From NCBI GenBank assembly GCA_002335605.1, contig BEDY01000001.1, positions 4,154,001 to 4,218,000 on the forward strand: a stretch of DNA of 64,000 bases. Reading direction: 5' to 3'. The notes below the pieces were generated by a model. The model had not been told where the DNA came from, did no database searches, and saw nothing but the letters and a program-made list of their open reading frames with translations. Every line of letters begins with the position of its first letter. Positions within the stretch are counted from its first letter, which is position 1. Origin of the DNA: Prillingera fragicola. Taxonomy: Eukaryota; Basidiomycota; Tremellomycetes; Trichosporonales; Trichosporonaceae. Made by a program: the position numbers and the translations under genes. Below are positions 57,263 through 64,000 of the stretch, piece by piece.

Positions 57263-59467
57263 ATGTCGACCGCCATCATGTCCCACATGGACAACAACGA
57301 CGTCAACAACATTGACGTGGACGACTTCTTCAAGGCGTTCACCAACCCACCAAGTGACAGCCCTGCCCGCCCAACAATGATGGGCATGGCCAACGCTCAT
57401 CACTACGCCAACCACACCCACTCACTCAGCACGGATTCAGCATCCCCCTTTGAAAACTACGTTGCCGAGACCCAGAACGCAGAGTGGCTTCACCCTTCTC
57501 TCGACGTTCTTGGCGGTGTCAGCAGTCCTTCGTCTCGCGGATCTTCCCTCGAGACCCCAAATCTGCCTCAGAACGGCTTTATGCCATCCATCGACCCTCT
57601 TCGCTTGAAGGAAATCAACCTTTACAACAACAGCGGCAACACCAAGGAAATTACCTACGGTGACTCGAACGACATGGCCTCGCCAGTGTGGATCAACCAG
57701 ACTCAGGACCACTTCAACCAGTCTGTCCCCGTTCACGTCATGGCCGAGCCCACCCACAATGTCCCTCGCAAGGTCTCGTCATCCAAGAGGAAGCGTCAAG
57801 GCTCGCTGCCAGAGATCTACATTCCGGTTACTCAGCCTCCAGCGACGCGCCACGTCCAGCGTTCAATGTCGTCTAGTGGCATCCACCTCGAGGCCATCCA
57901 GACAGACGTCAACTCGCCATTCATGTCAAACGTCTCGCCAGTCGCCGGCCCCATGAGCGCACCAGCCCTCCCCCAGCACCCCCAGTCATTCACCTACGTG
58001 CCGCCTGCGCCGCAGACGTCCAACGCAGTGTCCAACGCACCCGTCAACAACGGCGCCAACATGAACCGCGCGTTCAACTACTCGTCGCTCGAGACCATTC
58101 CCGAGGCACCGGCTTCCGCCCCGGCCAACGTTCAGTGGACCCCGATGCAGCACTCAAACTCGATGTCTGCCATCGAGTTCCGCAACACTTATGCCGAGGT
58201 CTCGACCTACAGCATGCCCCAGGCCCCGGTCAAGATGGAGTCATCAGTGTCGCCCATGCCCCCGATCACTCCTCAGCTTCCGGCCCACATGGCTCCTCCT
58301 CGGCCACCCGTTGCTCCTTCGCTGCCTCACTCGCGTTCCACCAGCCTTAACCTAGGCAACGTCCACCAGCAGCACCAGCACCAGCAGCAGGACATGTCGC
58401 GCTACCCGGCGCACATGAGCCACCACACCACTCTCTCGGCAGGTCACATTGGCGTCGGCATGGGTCGTCCTGTGCTCCAGCCTCAGCAGCCCGCACACAT
58501 GCGCCGCTCGTCGGATTCTGAGCTTGCCTTCTCCATGGGCCAGCCCGGTAACGTCAGTGCCATGCTGCGGTCGACTTCGGTGCCTCAGGTCCCCGGCCAG
58601 AACGGCCACAATGTCTACGGCCAGCCTCCTCCCGCACCCGTCGCCACACCACAGTACCAGGTGCACGGTGTCATCATGGGCCAGTACGGCGAGCCTCTTC
58701 TACAGACCAACCCTCTGGGTCATGGTCCTCCGCCATTGTTCCCCAACGACCCTCCTCCCCGCCGCCGCGTCACCAAGCGTGTTGGCACCTGCCTCAAGCC
58801 CGGTCCCAAGGTCAAGAACAAGCCTCGTTCCGAGTCTGTGGACCTCGGGTCGCACTCGCAGCACGACTCGCTTTCAGGCATGTCCAACGCCGGTGACGAC
58901 GTCAAGGGTCTCTTCAGCGTACTCCAGCCTGCCAACACTTGCGCTGCTCCTCCCCCCGGTGCCTTTGAGGAGTTGACGCTGGAGCAGTTTTGCAACCACT
59001 TCCAGCGCAGCCAGCAGAACCTGCTTGTTCTCAAGCCTGGAGTGTCGATGGAGATGCTCGCCGACAGGCTCATGTACGGTACGCCGGAGAAGACGGTCGA
59101 CGCCTGCTTCCGCTGGTGCTACGCGACCTGCCACGAGTTCAACAAGGCAGCCGAAAAGCAGACGAAGTACTTCAAGTGCTGCTTTGAGGAGTGTGCTGGC
59201 TCTGCGGGCCGCGTGTTTATGCGCAAGTCTGCTGTCGACTCACACGTCCGCACCCACGTCGGGTACAGGCCGTTCCGCTGCGAGGCCGACCCCGAGTGCG
59301 ATGCGCGGTTTGTGCGCAAGCACGACCGCGATCGCCACGTCGCTACCACGCACAAGAACGAAAAGTCGTTCCTGTGCGACGACTGTGGGCAAAACTTTGC
59401 CCGCAGCGATGCCCTCCTGCGACACCGCGCAAAGCGGGATGCTTGCAAGGCGCGCATTGCCATCTAG
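57263..59467 (+). CDS. C2H2 zinc-finger transcription factor with PxIxIT-like motif (734 aa; Crz1/Prz1-like)
   Basis: A single exon of 734 aa. The first 600 residues are rich in Pro, Ser, His, Gln and Asn with a His/Gln run (HQQHQHQQQD). A basic cluster SSKRKRQG immediately precedes PEIYIPVT at residues 183-190, which fits the calcineurin docking pattern PxIxIx. Three C-terminal fingers span about 637-730: FKCCFEEC...HVRTH, FRCEADPEC...HVATTH, and FLCDDCGQNFARSDALLRH. The last finger has an unusual C2HC-like end. A basic PPPRRRVTKRVG block lies before them. The combination resembles calcium/calcineurin-responsive Crz1/Prz1 factors, but the fingers are divergent and other C2H2 activators are possible. 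Start alternatives are Met1 or Met6 (MSHMDNN). Confidence 0.85.
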   Translation: MSTAIMSHMDNNDVNNIDVDDFFKAFTNPPSDSPARPTMMGMANAHHYANHTHSLSTDSASPFENYVAETQNAEWLHPSLDVLGGVSSPSSRGSSLETPNLPQNGFMPSIDPLRLKEINLYNNSGNTKEITYGDSNDMASPVWINQTQDHFNQSVPVHVMAEPTHNVPRKVSSSKRKRQGSLPEIYIPVTQPPATRHVQRSMSSSGIHLEAIQTDVNSPFMSNVSPVAGPMSAPALPQHPQSFTYVPPAPQTSNAVSNAPVNNGANMNRAFNYSSLETIPEAPASAPANVQWTPMQHSNSMSAIEFRNTYAEVSTYSMPQAPVKMESSVSPMPPITPQLPAHMAPPRPPVAPSLPHSRSTSLNLGNVHQQHQHQQQDMSRYPAHMSHHTTLSAGHIGVGMGRPVLQPQQPAHMRRSSDSELAFSMGQPGNVSAMLRSTSVPQVPGQNGHNVYGQPPPAPVATPQYQVHGVIMGQYGEPLLQTNPLGHGPPPLFPNDPPPRRRVTKRVGTCLKPGPKVKNKPRSESVDLGSHSQHDSLSGMSNAGDDVKGLFSVLQPANTCAAPPPGAFEELTLEQFCNHFQRSQQNLLVLKPGVSMEMLADRLMYGTPEKTVDACFRWCYATCHEFNKAAEKQTKYFKCCFEECAGSAGRVFMRKSAVDSHVRTHVGYRPFRCEADPECDARFVRKHDRDRHVATTHKNEKSFLCDDCGQNFARSDALLRHRAKRDACKARIAI

Positions 59468-60314
59468 CCAGCTAGGTGCTGCACTAGGAGCTCGAACCCG
59501 CATCACACACGAGCGCAGCTCGCTCCACCCCCCCGCCGAAAGGCCCACAGACATTGACTCGGTTCCGTTCTCTTCCCCACCTACGCGCCGTCAACCAACC
59601 ACTGCGCCAAATGGACGCTTAGACATTCCCACCCCTCCACACACCACATCAAACGGACGCTGTATTGTACTCTTTTCTTCCTTGTCGCTCATCTCATTCG
59701 CTTCTATGGGGCTTGTATTCCTATCTCATAGTAGTTTAACGATCTCGTATGAACTTAATGTTGACCTGTGGCCTGGGCAGTGGTCATTGTTTACACTGAA
59801 CCAGGAACAATCTCGCAAGCAAGAGTAGGCTTGGCAACGTACAGGCAATGGATCAATGGACGAGGTATGCTTCTGTCGGCCAAACACGAGTCACGCAGCG
59901 TCGTCGCCGGAGCGTGACGGGGTGACGTACCCCTGGTTCCGAGGTTTGGAATTCCGCGGGGTGGCGTGGGAAGTGTGCTGCGCGGTGGGCTGGGACGGTC
60001 ACGTCTATGCATGCAGATGGACACAGACGACGTCGTGTGTCGTCTGTCGTGGTAGTGACTTTGTTTATGGTTGTTTGTTTGGCCCCAGTGGTGTGAGGAC
60101 AGGCACGCTCACACGAGCTGCCTCTGAACATTCAACGCCATCTACGAGGTACAACGCCGTCTAGGAGGTAGACTGCTGCGCACAACTCGTACTGCGCAGG
60201 TATGCGGGAGGGTTTCGAGCATGTCTCAGCGGCAGGGGCCGTTGTCTTTCCGTTCGCAAGTCGCAAGTCAGCGGCCAACAGCAACATTGACCGAGATGTC
60301 TAGGCACGGCTAGT

Positions 60315-60342
60315 GTTTGGCGTTTGGCGTTTGGTGTTTGGT
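60315..60342 (+). repeat. Four copies of a 7-bp tandem repeat (GTTTGGY)
   Basis: GTTTGGC is present twice and GTTTGGT twice, head to tail, over 28 bp. It is a short minisatellite in the gene-free tail. Confidence 0.8.
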
Positions 60343-60531
60343 GTCTCTGGATATGAGTTGTACTACTGTGCGAGATGGAGTGTCCGAGATGTGGCCGCAC
60401 CAATGCCTATGGGTGTGTCTTGCGTGGGGGATCGAGTTGGGGCCAGGGCAGGGGGTAAGCATGTGTTCGGTGTCTGTCGGATGGGAACACTTGGTTTCAT
60501 TGGAGGTCGCTCTTTGCGCAAGGTGCACGCT

Positions 60532-60552
60532 GTGGAGCGTGGAGCGTGGAGC
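60532..60552 (+). repeat. Three copies of a 7-bp tandem repeat (GTGGAGC)
   Basis: GTGGAGC occurs three times in a row, followed by a degenerate copy (ATGTGGAG). It has the same 7-bp period as the array about 200 bp upstream but a different unit. Confidence 0.75.
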
Positions 60553-63500
60553 ATGTGGAGAGCTAGGTATAGACTAGGGTGCTAGCATGGAGCGTGGTCA
60601 TTGGAGTAATGTTGGAGCAGACCAAGAGGGAAAGGGTTGTTTACTGCAAGGAGATTAGATGAGATAGGGTTGCCGCATACTGAGACAATCAAGGTCGAGT
60701 ACGTAACACCTGCGCATGATGCTTTGTTTGCCTCGACTTCTCTCCTGTGAACAAACAAGCACACGACAGAGAGCTATGCATGGTGCGACAGACGGCTAGG
60801 CATGGTGTGCGCTAATTATCTCGTACATGGCACTTGAACCATTGCGGCATTGTCGCTTGTCTCTGCAAAGTCCAGGAGTGTTCCAACCGGCAGCACTGGA
60901 TGTTTGTCATTTCGTTTGCTCTGAAACGCTTACTGAGAGTGCCTGCAAGCTGGTCATCGCTGCACTGAGTACGTTGGTGCTTTCACATGTTTCCGGCGGA
61001 TAGCACGGCCTGACTGTCCAAGCTCGCTGGCACGGGGTGTCTTGCGGCGACGTGACATCGGCAGAGCAGCTGAGCCTGTCTCGCGGCCTCGCAGTCGTTT
61101 CATCTCAAATCATGTTGACAAAACAGCTCGACATGCGCACGCAGCGTCGTCACGAGCAAGACATACGAAGTAGACATGAAACAGAACATTAGATACTGTA
61201 CCCACGCACACACGTCTTCCGAGGCACAATCACCGCCCCGCACGAAACCAACACCGAACAGCCCATGTGTTGGACTCTTGAGATCCATGACGAGCAGCCC
61301 ATACATACTGTGCGCTGGAACTCTGCGGCGGAGAGTTTTGGTAACCCCAGAAACGACAAGGACATTGTCGTTCCAGGGGCCTCGTCTGTGGGATGGGACT
61401 GGGCGAGGTCCGTGTTTGGTTAACAGCTGACACCAGGTCAATGTTGGCTTTGGCTGTGCTGGGTTGGGTCATGTGAGCTGTTGGCATAGTCGTCATGAGA
61501 TATTATATCGCGCATGCTGAAACAAGAAGTTGAGATGAGGCGATGAGGTATGTTGGTAGTCGGTAATGTTGGATGAGGTCATGGTGGAGTTGCACAATGT
61601 GCAGGCCCAGTAGTGGTGGAGACGTCCTTCCCTTTGGACTGCACGATAGCTGTGTCGATAGCTCGGTGTTTGAGATGCCTCTTGTGTAATGACAAGTCAG
61701 TAGTGTGAGCGTCATAGGCCAGTGGTCGCTATGCCAGGGGACTGGCATGTCAGTGGCACCACACTCACCGTGCCGCAACAACATCAGTTGTCCATATCCA
61801 ACACCTCCAACTCCCAACACTCCAGCTCCTCAGCACCAACCTGAACAAGAACAAACAAAGCGCCACAGTGCCACATCGAAGCACACCGCGCAGATCTGAA
61901 AGAACGACGTACCCCACAAAAAAGGCAGTCACCGACCAGCAACCCACCAAGTGTTCCTAGCCCGACAATCCGGCCGGTCGACCTCGTCCTCCCCAGGCAC
62001 CCCCTTGGTCTTGTGCGTGCGTGCGTCCACGTCCCTAAGCCACTTTTCTACCAGGTCCTTGCCCTGGCCAACCTATGTACACATGCAGGCGTATGTACGT
62101 CTCGGAACTGGACCTTCTCCGCCGCGCGCGCCGTGCCGGGCGTGTGTCGTGTGATGGCGCCGCTAGGTTGGCCGGCGCCACGAGGGGTTCCGCTGCTTGA
62201 AAGGACGGATGAAGGGTGTGGCGTCTCGGGGGCAATACTCCAACGTCCTGCGTTGGCCATGCATGGGCTTGACCAAGGTGTGGTGCTGACGAGTGTGGCA
62301 CGTCGCAAGGTGGGTGGCAACGTCAACTGGAACAGACCAGACCGTGTCAGCAGTTGCTTTGGTACAAAATATGCTTCAGTAGCCTCGACACATGTACGGC
62401 AGAGCGGGTCGGTCGTGGAGCGAAGCGCATGAGAGCAAGTAGGCCTTGGGAAAGTGTCTGGAACTCTATGCAACCGACCATGGTAGCGTTCCGGTCGAGC
62501 TGCAGGTCGTAAACCCGTTCCTATGCATATGCCGTTGGGTGTCCGACTGGATCTGCTCTACGGTGGGACAAGTGGGAGCGTGGGAGCCACGAGCGGCGCA
62601 CGTTCTCACCAATTCGCGGAGCCGCTCCGCGAGCGAGAAAGCTGCCAAAACCTCGTGGGCAACGGGCCATGCGCACCATGCTAGTCATGAGCATGCCAGC
62701 ATCCTAGGTTCCCGGACGATGTGGTTACGGCTTAGGCACGGATTGCTACTCCGTGCAAGATCAGTGAGGCATGCTCACTCTGCCTGACGTTGACTGTCCG
62801 GTGTGCCTGGCCCGGTTGTGGGGCACTGGAGCGTCAATGCCGTAGCGTACATGGCTCCCAGGACGATGGTCGCCGCTGCATACCTCAAATCGTTGGACTT
62901 GTTCTTTCTCTTTGCATTCTGCGGATGCTGCCCCGTTGCGGCTCGGTCATGCTGCCAACGCCACATGAGCGAAGATTGTTTTACTTTTACACAATGTCAG
63001 AAACCGCGGTATGCCTACGACAAAGAACCGCGCGGATAGAGAACGCCAAGGGGTAAGGTAATTAGCCAGCTGGAGAAGACTGTCGGCGGGGATGGTGGGC
63101 GGGGAGCAGACGACAGCCGACAGAGGGGGATGGTTACGAGAACCGGGATCGTGTTCTGGAAAACCAACGCTTGTGGCACAAGTGCTTGCCTACAACATGC
63201 TTGACAATTTCTTCTTGACTCCTACTCGGCTGCGCCGCCGGCAAATGGCATTGTGAACGTCATCGTCGTACACCTGGGTGGTTGGTGGATGCCGGTGAGT
63301 GTGGTCTCCAAGGCTGCACAAAGCCAGGTTGTTGCCATGCAGAGGATGTACCTCGATGCCATCATTGGTATAGTCGACGCCTGAGATGCATGCCTGAGTA
63401 AGGAGGTAGCGAGCAACTAGTTCAACTACAGCCAGGGAGAACAAAGGCAGGTCAGGGGAGGGTTGTTAAATTCAGCGAGCACCTAACATCTGTAACACGG

Positions 63501-64000
63501 TCCCTCTGCAACCCCTCCATGCAAGGCAGACTGCAGGATCCCGCGCAGCGGTCCTCTATGACGCTGTTGGTAGTAGTAGGAACTGGCAACTGATGGCTAG
63601 GCGGCGGCAGCTGGACATCAATACCGGGTCACACTTGAAACAGGGCATAGCGGACAGCTGCCACCCAGAAACAAGCGCGAGCAACCCCCTCCAGTGCGCT
63701 CTCACATCCCACAGGACAAGTGCAACCTGGGGTCTGAATGTACGAGAGCGTTATTGCTGCTTGCTGCTCGTTACGTTCAAGTGTACGAGATTCATGTACG
63801 CTGGTATCCCCCGAGTACGAGAATGTATCGTTGCTTGACAGTTCCAGTAACCCCCATTCCCAGTTCCAGTGTGTGGTTAGTAACACTTTGTCCAAACACT
63901 GTGGCGTTCGGCACACCGTTTCGCCCGACGGACCACCTGTCACCCTCAACCTCACGCTTAGCTGTTGGCCGAAAATGTCATTTACGCATGCGTTTGCAAA

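Larger units (their letters stand above)
59468..64000. other. 4.5-kb region with no supported gene
   Basis: After the zinc-finger gene the sequence has only short open frames (up to about 140 codons) on both strands. None has domain content, consistent codon use or phase-matched splice joins that I could follow. It contains two sets of 7-bp tandem repeats (annotated separately), a GC-rich inverted repeat near 62623-62639 and an ATGCATGC at 60007-60014. No tRNA, rRNA, transposase or LTR was recognised. It may hold a non-coding transcript, the promoter of a gene beyond the window, or decayed sequence. Confidence 0.4.

Noticed and set aside
59490..59515. tRNA-like T-loop (GGGTTCGAGC on the minus strand)
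   Set aside because: Stem arms do not pair and no acceptor or anticodon arm could be built around it.
62013..62432. 139-codon plus-strand open frame in the 3' tail
   Set aside because: The Cys/Val/Gly-rich sequence lacks domain features, and its codon use differs from the confirmed genes.
1..64000. CRISPR array, transposon or LTR element, secondary-metabolite cluster
   Set aside because: No regularly spaced repeats, transposase or reverse-transcriptase motifs, or biosynthetic enzymes were seen anywhere in the window.

Overview
This is a fungal nuclear window. Genes are interrupted by very short spliceosomal introns (mostly 34-50 nt) with GT...CTAAC or CTGAC...AG signals, intergenic spacers are compact, and fungal versions of eukaryotic housekeeping genes are present (CENP-C/Mif2, Rsp5, Nup133, Cog6, Ceg1). 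Gene style, GC-rich codon use and intron-containing tRNA genes fit a basidiomycete yeast. My best guess is a tremellomycete, possibly Trichosporonales, but that placement is inferred and not proven by the sequence.

Layout. 1-137: tail of an unidentified gene. 565-2284 (+): MFS transporter. 2525-2608 (-): tRNA-Lys(CUU). 2937-8696 (-): URB1, 60S ribosome biogenesis. 9402-15178 (+): very large arrestin-related protein with PPxY motifs. 15563-17013 (+): mRNA guanylyltransferase CEG1. 17760-17859 (+): tRNA-Thr(AGU). 18253-19212 (-): uncharacterised membrane protein. 19590-21418 (+): glutamate 5-kinase PRO1. 21821-24206 (+): CENP-C/Mif2. 24785-27896 (+): HECT ubiquitin ligase RSP5. 28573-29615 (-): tri-snRNP protein SNU23. 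29784-31948 (+): COG6. 32080-32806 (-): unknown small protein. 34337-38010 (+): NUP133. 38553-40711 (-): acetyl-CoA transporter (SLC33A1 family). 41144-42291 (+): phosphomannomutase SEC53. 42716-44863 (-): PAQR/Izh membrane protein. 45881-47354 (-): signal peptide peptidase. 49396-50902 (+): unknown disordered protein. 51238-52095 (-): ELP6. 52230-52311 (+): tRNA-Asp(GUC). 52466-55697 (-): mitochondrial isoleucyl-tRNA synthetase ISM1. 57263-59467 (+): C2H2 zinc-finger transcription factor. 59468-64000: about 4.5 kb with no gene I can support.

How the genes relate. Most are independent housekeeping functions: ribosome and mRNA biogenesis, tRNA charging and modification, nuclear pore, kinetochore, Golgi and ER trafficking, and mannose and proline metabolism. 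The one clear functional pair is the PPxY-bearing arrestin-like adaptor and the three-WW-domain Rsp5 ligase about 9.6 kb downstream, which belong to the same ubiquitin pathway in other fungi. Several ER or Golgi genes (SEC53, COG6, SLC33A1, signal peptide peptidase) share the window, but I see no cluster logic. I found no CRISPR array, transposon, biosynthetic cluster or obviously foreign island. The more unusual material lies in gene architecture (tiny introns, micro-exons, frame-neutral introns, introns in all three tRNAs), in domain insertions, and in repeated intergenic motifs. All exon boundaries were assigned by eye from splice signals, reading phase and family conservation.
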